64,000 nucleotides of DNA, from assembly GCA_028564705.1 (NCBI GenBank), contig JAPXFQ010002912.1, forward strand, positions 1 to 64,000, written 5' to 3'. The number at the start of each line of letters is the position of its first letter. The first letter of the stretch is position 1. The notes beneath the pieces were generated by a model that was not told the origin of the DNA, searched no databases, and was given only the letters and a program-made list of their open reading frames with translations. This document shows positions 36,131 to 47,594 of this stretch, piece by piece. The translations under genes were made by a program, and so were the position numbers. The stretch is from Apricaphanius iberus (lineage: Eukaryota; Chordata; Actinopteri; Cyprinodontiformes; Aphaniidae).

Positions 36131-38870
36131 TCTCCCAGCTGTACATGAATGCAGCATTAGCAGCTGTTGGGAAAAACCCTTCTCATCAAAGGGGATTTCT
36201 CCGACTTGTATTTTGCCTGGGCTTATGGGACGCTACTGGGACGGCGACGTCAGATGGTTTCTTTCTACTATTTTTTATGTTTCCAGGTGAGTCATTCATT
36301 TCAGTGTTACGGACCTTATTGCTGGTGAAAGATGCGTACGCTGACAAAGTTCTGGTTCTCTTTCTTTTTCTACTCCAGCTGCATTAGAAACCATTAATGT
36401 TCCCAAATATCAGAGTTTAGTGAAAGCTGGGAGTCCTTTCTGTTTTGTTTCGGTGTCACATTTTAATGTTGCTCTGCGTTCTGAGTTCCTCACATAAACA
36501 TTCTGTATGTGTTCAGACAGGAAACAGCTGGATCTGTACGGTACATGTACTCATGATATGATCAGGCTGCTCATTTTCACATCGTTTCATACTTCAAATA
36601 AGATTTCTCTCTTATATTTCCATCTGATCTGTTAGAACATCTAAGTGATATCGAATGCATGTTGGCTGCCATTGAGCCATATGGTATTTTAATTACTTTG
36701 CTGACCTTTAATTAGTTACAGAGGAGTGTTGACTGAGTAGGCAGTAATTAATAAGCATTCAATAACACTTCTTCCCTTAATTTTGGAGCCAGTCAGGAGG
36801 ATGGTTCAAACACACCCCAGGACTACTAATCTGACGTCGCAACAACGTGCTCATCAGTGTGGGAATTTATACCAAAAGGTGGGAGCACATCTGCAGGATG
36901 ATGACGGCGATTTTAAGAAGAAAAAGTTTCAATGTCAAGCTAACTTTAACGCATGAAAGAGACGGCAAATGTCGGCTGCTGTTCGCTCAGAATAGTCGCG
37001 TTTCAGAACAGATGTTCGGCCCATCTGCGCACAAAATGAAGAGCCTCTGAATTTGTTGGTGTGTTACTAAAAGCAGGAGCAAAGTCTGAATATTTTCATA
37101 TATTTGATTATAAATGTTGTGGGATTGTTAGCTTCTTGGGATGGTTTTTCATGTTTTCATATTGTTACGTATCTTAGGCATATGCACGATTGCTAATATA
37201 GATTGGAAGGCAACAAATTTAATAATCCACTAAAATCAGTTTTTCTTTTTAATTAGTTTATTTAGAGAGGAGAATACCCATTAATGAACACTCAGTGCAA
37301 GTAAATGCTTCAGATTTAGCAATAGGATATTTTCCATCTATAGTCTGGTTAAAATCTGTCTTAACGTGAGCATGTAGATATTAAATAGTTTCAGCTGTGT
37401 AAAGCTTAAGTTTCCCCCAATAGATTCCTTATTTCTCCTCTCTTCTTTGTATGTTCCCACCTAGTGACACTCTGCAGATGCATCACTGATTCCACTCATT
37501 TTTAGTTCTTCTGCACACCTGCAAACTGCAGTCATTAACAACTCTGGTTAAAAGTTAACGAAAAGTGTTGAACTAGAACCAAGCGATACAGATTATTTTA
37601 TTAATACGAGCTTCTTGTGTGGTGTTGAAGTTCTCGATTTTAACATTGACGACACGTATGAGCCGTCTCATTAAATATACATCACCCGATCTATGTGTAA
37701 CCCTTCCAGCCTTTTCTGGTGTGAGAGAATCTAAAAGGCACTAAAGTGTCACCTTCTGCAAGCTCCAGTTTGCATGAACTCCTTGAATTCAACACCTTTG
37801 TTCTTTGTCTCTAATGAGCAGTTTCAATCTCTCGCTGTACTGTAATGAAATGTTGTTGAGACTGAGAGCGAGAGCCTCTATTCTCCGGCTGTCACACTGC
37901 AACAGGCCTCAACGACAGTGTGTGAGAGCGAGTGTGTGTGTCGGATATTACCATATCAATGCGGCTCACCTCTTTCCACCCACTCCTCCTCCTCCGTCTC
38001 TTTATGCGGCTCTGTAATTGTGGCTGATAATCAAACAGGCGCTCTTATCAACACGCGCTCTCGCACATGCGCGAGGAACAAAACAAATTGAGTCGCTTCA
38101 GTGGAAGGAGACATCTGAGAGGAGGAAGGCTGCAGGGTGATAAACAGACCGGCAGACACGGTGCGCTCGCGCCTTTCCTCCTCCAGATAAATCCTGAAAT
38201 GAAATTCAGAAGCAGGAAAGTGAAGTTTGGTGCCTCCCTCCACTGAGCCTCGCTCTGTTTGCTCCACTCGAGCTGGAACTTAAGAAAACCTTCTCTAACA
38301 GCGCCGATACCGCTGTCGGCAGCATCCTGTGGGCCTTTCCAAACCTGAACGGCAACATGGAGAATCTCAACGGGTCAGCTTCTCTGTACCTCCAACATCA
38401 CAAACCTGCCTCTGAGGGTTGGCCGTTAAATAATGTGATTAAACGCAGGGGAACGCGGCTTTAACGGAAAACGGAGATAAGAGAACAGAAGGTGCCTATT
38501 GGTTCAGGAACCAAAGAGGTCACAGTGATCAGTGCCTAGGCTTCGTTTGAACTCAACATGGAGATTTATTTTTAAAAGGATCATAAATAGCTGCTGGTTT
38601 TAAAGCACAACGTTGTTTTTATTAATAATAAATATGCCAACATTTTATACTCTGTACATTTCTGAAAGAAGACGTTAAACAATGAGTCTCTCCTCTACAG
38701 AACCAGATATTTAATCTTACTGTCAAAGTCTACTGTTAGTTACTTTAACTCTTCAGAAATCCTGTGGCCGTTTTTTGACATTTTGGTTAGGTTAAAGAAA
38801 GGTTTTACAGAAGAGATATCAGTATATCTTGAAATAAATATAATAAAAATGTTAAATATTGGAAACTTTT
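36131..38870. other. no gene recognised
   Basis: Unassigned. 37860-38345 is GC-richer with several CG dinucleotides, but no conserved frame, promoter element or exon could be supported. Confidence 0.4.
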
Positions 38871-39930
38871 GGGGCCTCATTTATCAATGGTTAATGCCCA
38901 TTTTAACGAGCGCAAACCATTGATAAACTGTTGATAAATGGCTATGTGTCGTAAAAACTAGCTGCAGCTAATTTGCTAAAGCTGCAGAGAGCATTGCGCA
39001 TGTTAAACTCGCAGGAAGATTAGCAAAATCCATTTAGCGCTTTTGCCCACGATGAACATGCAATCTGAGTGTTTCTGTCTGAAGACGCAAAATATTGGGA
39101 GCAGAAACACAAATATGTAGGTGTTCCAGGTGCCGTTGTATTTACTAAGTGCCTGGCTGTTTTAGCATCTATTTTTACCACTTCTAAAAGGAATGTCTTA
39201 ACTTTGCACCACCACATTTTATATACGTTTACTACTGACAAACTGAAAAATAATAATTCACATTCTAGCCTAAAAGTATACTAATTTTCCTGTAGTACAG
39301 TTAATACAACATGATTATCGTGTACAACACCACAATTAAAATTAGCCTACATGTATGAAATTTTAACTTCAGATTTCAGATTTAGATTGAAGATTCCATA
39401 ATTATTTTACTGCAACTTGACCTTTTAATAGAGCCATGATAAAGTGTGCTGCATTTCAACAACATTAGTACAATAGTGACATCTTAGCCAACCGGTTCTG
39501 GACAAGCTGCAGCTTTAATAAGTCTGACTCTGGAACATGCTACATGTATGGTTTGGAGAACAGCACATGTACACCCCACGCATGAAATTTATTACTGACA
39601 AAAAATATATAATTCAGACATTCTAGCTTAATAATAATTCTCACTCTTACAGCCTAACTCTAACTTAAAGGCATTTTGTTTTTTTCCCCTTTATTTTACC
39701 TATTTCTTCTCTCTCTGTCTGTCACGTAGTGGGGGCAGAAAGGCCTGCACATACAGCAAAGTCTGACGCAAAATCCTCATTTGAATACTGCTCTTTGTGG
39801 CTGTAATGATTTGCACAGTAGCTCACCCACAAATTAAGGACAATCCACTGATGCAAAATATTTGTGGGATGTGCAATTTTGCGCTTTTAGTATTTTACAA
39901 AACACCCTTGAAAAAAATATGTCTGACTCA
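38871..39930. mobile_element. possible DNA element with GGGGCCTCATTTAT start
   Basis: GGGGCCTCATTTATCAATGG at 38872 looks like the end of a fish MITE family (a similar end occurs at 24596). The interior has GCGCAAACC/TTTGCGC phrases. The opposite end is not identified, so the right limit is a guess. Confidence 0.3.
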
Positions 39931-41164
39931 CCATTTGAAGCCCCATCTCGTACAAAAATTTTACTTTTCCATCCATGACAAGTTTAAAGACAACTATCAG
40001 GAAATATCTGGAAATTTTTGGAAAAACTATTTTCTGTACTGTATTCTTTCATTCCTCATCAGGTTCCATAACTTCCACTAGCAAGCTAACAAAAGCCTAC
40101 AAACCTCACTGCGAATGACAGGAAGTGTTAGTTATCCAATAGCTGATGGGTGAAAAGCACCTTCATCATTCTTCCGTGTGTAATTCGAACTAATGCAGAA
40201 TTTTCATCTGTGAAGGCTGCAGAATAGGTGTTAGAAAGATGAAACCTCTGTTAAGAGTTTCATATTTAATACAGATGGTCTCTTTCAGTCCTTTCTCAAA
40301 CCAACCGTCTTCTCTGACAAAAATGTGTACGTCGCTCCTCAGACAGGTATCCCTTGTCTTATGTGTAAATGAGCCGCTGATCCTTATTTCTTGATTTCAC
40401 CCAGAAGGGAGAAGACTTTTTCCTACTGTTGCATTTAAAATCCAACAACAATTTGAGAAAATATAAATAAGGAAATATATATATATACTTTTTTTCTATA
40501 AAGATTGTTTTGCAAAATAAAGAAATTGACATTAAAATAAAGTATATTTTTTTTTAATTAAGAAAATGTATTTTTTTTTAAATTATTAAAATGTATATAT
40601 GAATATTTTATATATGTTGATGAAAATAAGGACATTTCCATTAACTTTTTTTTAGTATTTTATATTTACAAGAATAAAATAAAATAGATAATATATTAAT
40701 TAAAAAATGTGTTATATATATATATTAAAAGGGGGGGGGGGTATTATGCTTCTTCCAGGCACACAGTACCATTCTATTGCACACTCAAATAAAATTTTTA
40801 TTCTAAATCATTCTTTAAATGCCGTATATACAATAAAAATTCACCTTAAAGAAATTTCCCTTCTCATCATTTCCGTATTTGACGTTTTGATATTTGCCTG
40901 AGCCTCTCTAAACCCTCCTACCCTTTGTGAAACTCACCCTGCAGAACGTCATACACATATTATCACAGCTTTCGCGTGGAGTCGAAAAAAAAATCATATT
41001 GGTCAACAATGGCAACACTGGAGATTGTAAAACGACATGCAAATGATCCGAAATCTGATCCTGAAAGTCTGTTTTTTGAAGAACCAGAGAAAATTCAAAG
41101 GCTTTTACAAGACGTGTCGGCTTTGTAATATTGAACCTCCTTGGCACCCTTTTATAAATATTAA
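39931..41164. other. AT-rich, no gene recognised; G11 at 40731-40741
   Basis: 40470-40740 is very AT-rich with TATATA runs and ends in a G run. Confidence 0.45.
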
Positions 41165-41320
41165 TCACTATGAAGATACATTTTGCATTGAAACCATAAA
41201 AACACAGAAATATGAAGCTAAGTGTTGCATTGCAATCACAAATGCAGAGAGAAATGAAGCTACGTTTTGTATTAAAACATGAATTCAAACAACTATGAAG
41301 CTATGCTTTGCATTGACCAA
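41165..41320. repeat. 42-bp tandem repeat, about 3.7 copies
   Basis: The block ATGAAGCTA-GTTTTGCATTG recurs at 41169, 41211, 41252 and 41294, with spacing 42, 41 and 42. The + strand stays open through it, giving a repeating peptide (Cys-Ile pattern), which is a by-product. Confidence 0.85.
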
Positions 41321-41477
41321 TGTTTTTCAGTCTAGGATTGTTTCCAAAGGTGAAGTCCAAATTCTTAGCCTTACAATTAGCTTTAGATAACTGTAGCAGC
41401 TTAGTGGAGGGTGAGGGGTGGGGGATGCAGGCACAGCAGCTCGGCTGCTGAGTAAGCTACGTCAGGTAGGGGGAGGA

Positions 41478-41552
41478 GAATTTGAAAAAGAACAGTCCAC
41501 CCAAATTCATATTTTTTTATTTACTAAAAAATAAAAATATATTTTGTTAAAT
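41478..41552 (+). repeat. left arm of a foldback repeat
   Basis: TTTGAAAAAGAACAGTCCACC and the following AT-rich bases to 41552 match the reverse complement of 46053-46140 (AAAAAAGAACATTCCATCC...). The two arms are now separated by the hAT and the DDE-like cassette. Confidence 0.7.
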
Positions 41553-42816
41553 TAGGGATGTCTCCGATCATGTGATCAGAAATCGGCCCCGATCACATAG
41601 TTTCAGACTCGATCAAAATCGGGTGTTACCTCCCAATCAGGACTCATACATATGTACCTGTCAGTTTTTTTAATTCCTTGTGGGTGGGGCTATTATCTAT
41701 CTTTACTCCTATTCAATAGTATTTATCTTTTATTAACTTTGAATAATATGCAATCTAAACAAGCTGAACAGAGATCTACTTAATAAAATGAGATTAAACA
41801 GTTGCAGTTAGAATCCACCTCTTGCGGTTCTGCTCAACATGGAACCGTAATGCATGTCCGTGTGTAATCAGACAGGATTGCTGCAGAGGTTTTTGTCATC
41901 AGGTTTAGGATTTTTGCCTGGGACAGATGACTTCTCATGGGGATTCAGGTGTATGTCTGGATTCTGTATCTACGCGCTGCGGCACTAGAGACTGTCATTA
42001 CGCATTGCTTCAGCCCAAGTTTAGAAGTGAGGAAACAGTTCTCCAATTAAACCGATCAGAAGTCTACAAGAGTCTGAACAAACAGTTTCCGGAACCGTAA
42101 AATACGCTTCAACTGCAGAAAAATCCGCGGGAGGAAAGAAGCAGCAGCAGGTGTTTTGCACATCGTAGCGCGTCTAACCAACCGGAAAGGCTGCAGTCAC
42201 GCACCGAAGTGTCTCACAGAAACTTGCAGTAAGCTCCCAGTCAGCCATACGCCTTGTTTAAAGGGTCCAGGAATCTTTTGCTTAGTTCATTTATTCACCT
42301 GGAATCTGTGCGTAAAGTTGAAAATATCTGCGCATTTGCAACACGTATTCAGTTCATTATAATCTGTAAAAATGACAGACAGCCTTCAGATTTTTTTGTC
42401 ACCGTTCTAATAAACTGGTCAAATCCAGAAAACATAAAGTTAACATGACCCCTGATATGTATATACACTCTAATTATTAAGTTTATTTAAGCTGAGGTAC
42501 AGTTTTTTAAATACTTCTTTATGTATAAGCGACTCTAGCACTGAAGTCCAAAAGTTAATTATTTGTTATTTATTAATTGTTTAAGCTACCCCACAGAAGT
42601 GCTCTGTTTTTTTAACAGAATTGTTAAATGTTAAAATGAAGTGAATAAAAAATAAAACATCCTGGATCAGTTTCTTCGCTCTTCTTTATTCTTTTTTTAT
42701 GCATTTCCGATAGAATTATCGGATCGAGACTCTATATCGGCAGATCATCAAAATCAAATAACTCGGACTCAGACTCGAGGGCAAAAAACCCCGATCGGGA
42801 CAACCCTATTTTAAAT
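41545..42816. mobile_element. hAT element with imperfect TIRs and 8-bp target duplication
   Basis: The left end TAGGGATGTCTCCGATC (41553) and the right end, read inward, TAGGGTTGTCCCGATC (from 42808) are terminal inverted repeats. The flanks TGTTAAAT (41545-41552) and TTTTAAAT (42809-42816) are an 8-bp duplication with one mismatch. About 1.26 kb; the interior has no convincing transposase. It was inserted in the loop of a foldback repeat. Confidence 0.85.
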
Positions 42817-42829
42817 TATATATTTAATA
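42791..42829. repeat. 39-bp direct repeat, left copy
   Basis: Identical to 46035-46073. It comprises the last 18 bases of the hAT element plus its 21-base right flank. The two copies bracket the DDE-like cassette (42830-46034). Confidence 0.97.
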
Positions 42830-43360
42830 AATCACTGATTCTTGAGATTAGGGACAAAACAGGTTTTCAAAATCATTTTAAAAAAATGCACACTATAATC
42901 ATTGTTTTAGCCTATGTTCGTAGGGACAAGTCCTGATTATCTAACCATGGGAAGGAACAGGTTCTAAATAAAATTGCTTTTTATAAAATTAATGATGTTT
43001 CAGTCGAGAACTTGATTTTCGTCAACTCCGTCCGACCTACTAAAAAGTATATAATTTCAACTCCATCCTTCAAGAGAAAAGCAAAGTCCTGAAATACATT
43101 GGAATACTATTTAGTTACTAAGATAAGCCATAAAATATAAGGTATCAACTTTTATTGTGGTTTCACACTATTTGAAACCTCCTTATTTCTAAACATCTGT
43201 ATGTAAAATATTTTCTTTCAATTTTAATGTAATACAAACAGTTTTCTTAAATTAATGAGACACATGAGAATACAGTTCTGAATGTCCTTTATTACATAAA
43301 GTAGATGAATTGAACAAAGAATAAACCTTTTCTTCAATAATCAACAAAAACATACACCTG

Positions 43361-43410
43361 ACGGTGTTGACTGTGAACTGACGGTGTTGACTGTGAACTG
43401 ACGGTGTTGA
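43361..43410. repeat. 20-bp tandem repeat, 2.5 copies
   Basis: The unit ACGGTGTTGACTGTGAACTG is repeated exactly, in the 3' region of the DDE-like gene. Confidence 0.97.
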
Positions 43411-43417
43411 CAAAAAG

Positions 43418-43657
43418 CAAAACATTAGCATTTCTGACAAAAAAAAAAATTCTTCCAAAGATGTGGAGAACAATAGCTGAATAAACCTCTCTTACATTGA
43501 GCACATCGTAAAAATACCCATCATCTTGTATGGTCAACAAAACATTAGCATTTCTGACTAAAAAAAAGTTTCTTCCAAAGATGTGGAGAACAACAGATGA
43601 ATGACTCTCTCTTATATTGAACACACCGTAAAAATACCCATCATCTTCTTGTATGGT
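43418..43657. repeat. 120-bp tandem duplication
   Basis: Blocks AAACATTAGCATTTCTGAC, TTCTTCCAAAGATGTGGAGA and CCGTAAAAATACCCATCATC-like sequence occur at 43419 and again 120 bases later, with about 10% differences. It lies just downstream of the DDE-like gene's stop. Confidence 0.9.
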
Positions 43658-43699
43658 CTTTCCCTAGCTACCTCCCAGTATTCCTTCCTCATTCCTTCT

Positions 43700-46034
43700 C
43701 TACTGATTCTCTTCATTTCTCGATTTCTTCATCAATATGCGTCGGAGGTGCTCACGCTCTATGAAATCCATTATTTCAGGGGCTATTATGTAAATTTCGC
43801 GTGTTCTTGATTGAACTGGTACTGCATCCCCCGTTAATTTCACAATTATGTCTTCAACTTGGCAGAAACAGACATCACTCCTTCCAAGCTTTGGTTTGAA
43901 CTTTGATGTTGGACCATGAGGATGTAGAAACTCCACTTCCACATCTTTGTGATCAGTGTCCACAGTAATGGTTCTGGCTAGCCACCAGTGATCGTCATAC
44001 ACTACTGCGAGCCAGTGTCCAATGTTAAGGCTACCAACGGTGGGTACTGTTGTAGTACCATCAGGACCTCTTGGAGGCTCCTCAACCAACTCCCCCTCCA
44101 TCAAATCTTCCTTCTCCATCTCCTCCATCAATATAGCCAAAGGTCTTTTCTTTCTTGCAGGCCTTTCATCATGGTGTGCCGTCCCTGCCTCACGTTGCTG
44201 TTCCTCTAGGTATACAGGGAAACGGATGGTAGTTGGGCTGAAGCACTGGCAAACCAACATCTCACTGCAAAAGCAAGACAGTTGTCTGTGGTGGATCCTG
44301 TTCTCATGTGGGATTACCTGGTGTATTTGTCTTGTTGTGGGAACCTGTTTGAGAGGTTGCATGAGAAGTTTGTCATATGTTTGCATGTCTTGTTCTTCAA
44401 TGTAGTAAAGCACAACACTCTTCAAATGGTTTGAGACTTTGTCAAAGAATGTTTTTCCATCTGCCACATCATTTCCTTGAAGGACCAGATTGTCAGCTGT
44501 TCTTTTTACTGTGCCACCGATGCCATCTGGGGCGCCTTTGCCATGGGAGGTGGGGAAGAAGTTCCATGTTGCTCTTTCAAAACCCAGTGAAGATGGGACA
44601 GCAGAAAGAAGAAAAAAATTCTTCTTGTTTTTATACTGCTTACTTGGACCATCAGACCAAAAGTGCACAATGATAACCTGTGGAAATTTAATCTTGATTT
44701 CTTTTAGTACAGGAACCATGTGTGCCCAAATTGCGGCAGCATCTTGTCTCTTTGACTCTGAAAGTGTGCAAAACCCTGCCTTTCCACCTTTGGTGTAATA
44801 CATCCCAGTATGCAGTGTTATCTGTGGCAAATTCTGTCCAAAATGGCAGGCCTGAACCTCAGACTGATACCGACATCTCCAAGACTCTGCAAAGTCAACA
44901 TGGACAATTAATGTACTTTCATTACAGTTGTCAATTGTGTTTCTGTATTCCTTTGACTGGTTTTGCATCAAACACACATGTGTTGTGGTTTCACTTCTGA
45001 GTTTTTGCTCAAAGAGCTTGATGAGCTCTGAAAGACTTGTTGAACAAGTTTGGTGTTGATGTGAATTCCATTGGCTGTGTCTTCTTCAACTCTTTCCCAC
45101 TGCTTCCACTGAACATGGATTTTGTCCTGCTCACGGGTTGGAACTGTGCATTTACTGCGACATCGTGAGCAGGTGCGAAGAAGGCAGGCTTCACTTGCTG
45201 GAGAGCAACAAACTAATTGAAAACATTTATCCAGTTTGTTCGACTTCACAACACCGGTCGATCTCAGGACCTCAAGCATTAAGTATGCATTTCCATGCAT
45301 TTTACACAGACATGTCTTCCGATCAGATGCTTTTGGTGCTGTAACATAGAATGGCCTCAGAGCACAAAATGAAGAGTAGCTCAGCCTCATGGTTGGGTTT
45401 CTGATGAGGAAATCAGTGTGGAGGTTGATCATGGAGTCTGCAAGGATCATTCTCTGGTGCTTCATCTTCTTCCTAGTGATAGTGTCCATCTTATCTGCTG
45501 TTATTCGTGCATAGTTTATTAGGTAATCTTGAACAGTCTGTGTGACACCTTGGAGGAATGTTTTCTTTTTTTGTGCTGTGTGTGTCCTTCTTCTCATTAA
45601 TTTGTAAGTTATTCCAAACTCTTGGATTTTCTTTAGGAGGCGATACTTTTTCAGAAGCCTGCCAGACAAACTCAGAGATGGTGGCTGATGCCGTGACACA
45701 GTTTGTGTATTTTTCTTCAACTCTCTTCTGAGAACATTGTGGAAGAGAAGGGTCTTCCTGATATCTGGATTTGCAAGTTTGCTGTCTGATAGCATTTTCT
45801 TGGTTTCTGTCCTAGGGGAGTCCAATATTGTTTTCATACTAGTCTTTTTTCCTCTCCATTTTTTCTTTCTCAATGTGTTTCGTTGTTTCATTACTTGTCT
45901 CAGCCTCTCTTTCAAAGTCTTTATTTCTCTTGAATGTCTTTTTCTAGTTTTTCTTCTCTCCCTTTCAAATCGTTGAGACTGTCTGCTACTGCATTCTTCA
46001 ACACTTTCATTCAATGGACTGTCTGGGGGTGTGT
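43700..46034 (-). pseudogene. DDE-transposase-like gene with one frameshift
   Basis: A long minus-strand gene in two frames. The upstream frame (46047 to about 45036) has a Lys/Arg-rich coiled segment (residues 25-70), then SPRTETKKML, SYSSFCALRPFYVTAPKASD, TCLCKMH (245-251) and a Cys cluster (275-300) like a zinc-binding module. The second frame (to 43700) has VHVDFAESW (Asp at about 28 from codon 44977), FWSDGPSKQYKN (Asp at about 109), SHGKGAPDGIGGTVKR (about 144-159), a Cys motif CFC...CQC (235-245) and a small SH3/Tudor-like tail (IGHWLAVVYDDHWW). The D...D...HGKGxxDG layout suggests an RNase-H-fold DDE enzyme. I recall similar multi-copy uncharacterised proteins in fish and invertebrates but cannot name a superfamily. 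The frames overlap: the second runs on upstream as ELIKLFEQKLRSETTTHV, so a one-base loss near 45036 splits one protein. The first frame enters from the 39-bp repeat without an ATG (TTG at 46047), so the 5' end is truncated or starts with an unseen exon. Confidence 0.8.
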
Positions 46035-46073
46035 CCGATCGGGACAACCCTATTTTAAATTATATATTTAATA
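46035..46073. repeat. 39-bp direct repeat, right copy
   Basis: Identical to 42791-42829 (offset 3244). It includes the hAT terminal bases CCGATCGGGACAACCCTA plus the flank. Beyond it the sequence continues into the foldback right arm, so this side joins the original locus. Confidence 0.97.
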
Positions 46074-46140
46074 TATATATTTTTACTTTTTTGTAAAGAA
46101 AATATTAAATTATTTGGATGGAATGTTCTTTTTTAAATTA
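46053..46140 (-). repeat. right arm of the foldback repeat
   Basis: The reverse complement matches 41478-41552, including AAAAAGAACATTCCATCCAA and an AT-rich stretch. A further short match (TAGGGGGAGG) lies outside the arm at about 46172-46183 and at about 41466-41478. Confidence 0.7.
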
Positions 46141-46849
46141 AAAGGAATTCCCGTTTATAACAGGACCAACACCTCCCCCTAAAAACAGATGTGGTCCAAG
46201 CGAATTTCCTCGGAAACCTCAGAAATCTCTCTCGCTGTGATTTTAAATTGAATTGAAGCCAAAAGACTGACGACTCTTTCATGTGTTTGCTGCTGGTAGC
46301 CGTGTGCGTTTCTGCTGAGGTTCAGGCTGATAAGAAGAGAAGAATCTCTTTAATAGAACAAGATGACATGCGTGATAACGGCAGCATGTGGGAGGCCCGG
46401 AAGCCTCCTCTGTGTGTTTTCCTGTCAGCCGAAGTGACAGATAGACACAGATCTTCTCACACACTAGGATCCGCAATGTTTTAAACTGATTGGTAGCAGA
46501 ACAATCTGTTAGGTTGTTTGTGTCTATGTTTTCTGTGTGGAGTGAGTCATCCTTTCTGAGACGATCTTTGTTGGAGAGATGGCAGACGACCATTTGGCAC
46601 CTGGTGGTTAATTACTGGTAACTACAAGCCTTGACCTCCAGGTTCCTGCATGTTTTTTGATGATTTCTAATGAAGTTATCATAGTCACAAACCTCAGTCT
46701 TCTGAAACTTATTTTACTTGAAGTACCTTTAAGTGATTCTAATTATCCACTCATCAAAAGCCTCCATGTTTCCGTTCAAATGATTACATCCAAGCAGGAA
46801 CATCATTAGAAGGTCCAGGCATCGAATTTTTCGGGCAGGACACACATTT
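46141..46849. other. no gene recognised
   Basis: Unassigned sequence with opposing short frames (46281-46593) that show no domain. Confidence 0.4.
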
Positions 46850-47215
46850 TGCATCCCAAAGATGAATGGGTTTTGACCCAAAGAAGCTGGTATGAGTGTT
46901 GTTAACCACAGAGAAATGGGTTGTGTACCAGCATGGGCTGAAATGCCGATCAAAGAGGAAGAAGCCATTAGAGACAAAGAACTTCGTTTTTGGAGACATG
47001 AATGAAACCAAAGTGAAACCGTTTGGACGTGATGACCATTGTCACATTTGGAGGAAAAAGAGGGATGCTTATTAGCTGGGGAAACTATCCCTTCTGTGAA
47101 GCATGGCAGTGGCAGCAATATGTTTGGTACCATAAAATAGATGGAATTGTGAGAAAAGAACATTATGTGGAAATAATGAAGTAACATCTAAAGACATCAG
47201 TCAGGAAGTTAAAGT
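46850..47215 (+). mobile_element. Tc1/mariner relic, left part
   Basis: Decayed transposase: TTTTTGGAGACATGAATGAA, GTTTGGACGTGATGACCATT, CATTTGGAGGAAAAAGAGGG, GTGAAGCATGGCAGTGGCAG (Lys-His-Gly-Ser-Gly block) and ACATCAGTCAGGAAGTTAAA follow the order of a common fish Tc1-like transposon. It stops at 47215 and resumes at 53268. Confidence 0.8.
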
Positions 47216-47399
47216 TCTAGTTCAAACGTGCATCTGTTTAGTGTGATTAATAATACCTATTTTGCTATAAAAAATGAAGTTGGCTTGCCTTCAAATGAGT
47301 CTTCCAGAGGAACAGTGGCACAGCAAGCCAAATGTATTTGTGTTACACACTTTCATACAGAACATCAAAACCATTATGGCATTCTATTATTAATCAATT

Positions 47400-47594
47400 A
47401 TTCAAAGGCAGCTCTAAGCATATGGTTTTTAGCCTTTGTTTAAAAAAATAACTCAGTGTTTCAGCAGCTTTGCAGTTGTCTGGAAGTTAGTTCCAGAAAA
47501 GAGGAGCATAAGGCGCATTTCCACTATCTGAACTTCAGGGTATTTTTACTGACATCTGACAGGGTAAATCTGTTGACCTAATCTTAGTCATTGT
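47400..47594 (-). mobile_element. LINE fragment A, 3' coding part (first half)
   Basis: GGTTTTTAGCCTTTGTTTAA and CAGCTTTGCAGTTGTCTGGA, then GTTCCAGAAAAGAGGAGCAT, are the reverse complement of the C-terminal coding end of a Rex1/L2-type LINE. It continues, after the inserts, at 53125-53267. 47216-47399 may also belong to it. Confidence 0.65.

Noticed and set aside
37800..38345. CpG-island promoter of a downstream gene
   Set aside because: GC enrichment is modest, and no first exon, splice donor or coding frame could be supported.
43361..43410. CRISPR-like short regular repeats
   Set aside because: Contiguous tandem units without spacers, in a vertebrate genome.
44377..45000. Plus-strand ORFs of 98-127 aa opposite the DDE-like gene
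   Set aside because: Antisense shadows; the minus-strand frame has the conserved motifs.
45030..45050. Programmed -1 frameshift in the DDE-like gene
   Set aside because: No slippery heptamer or evident downstream stem at the junction; a one-base deletion is simpler.
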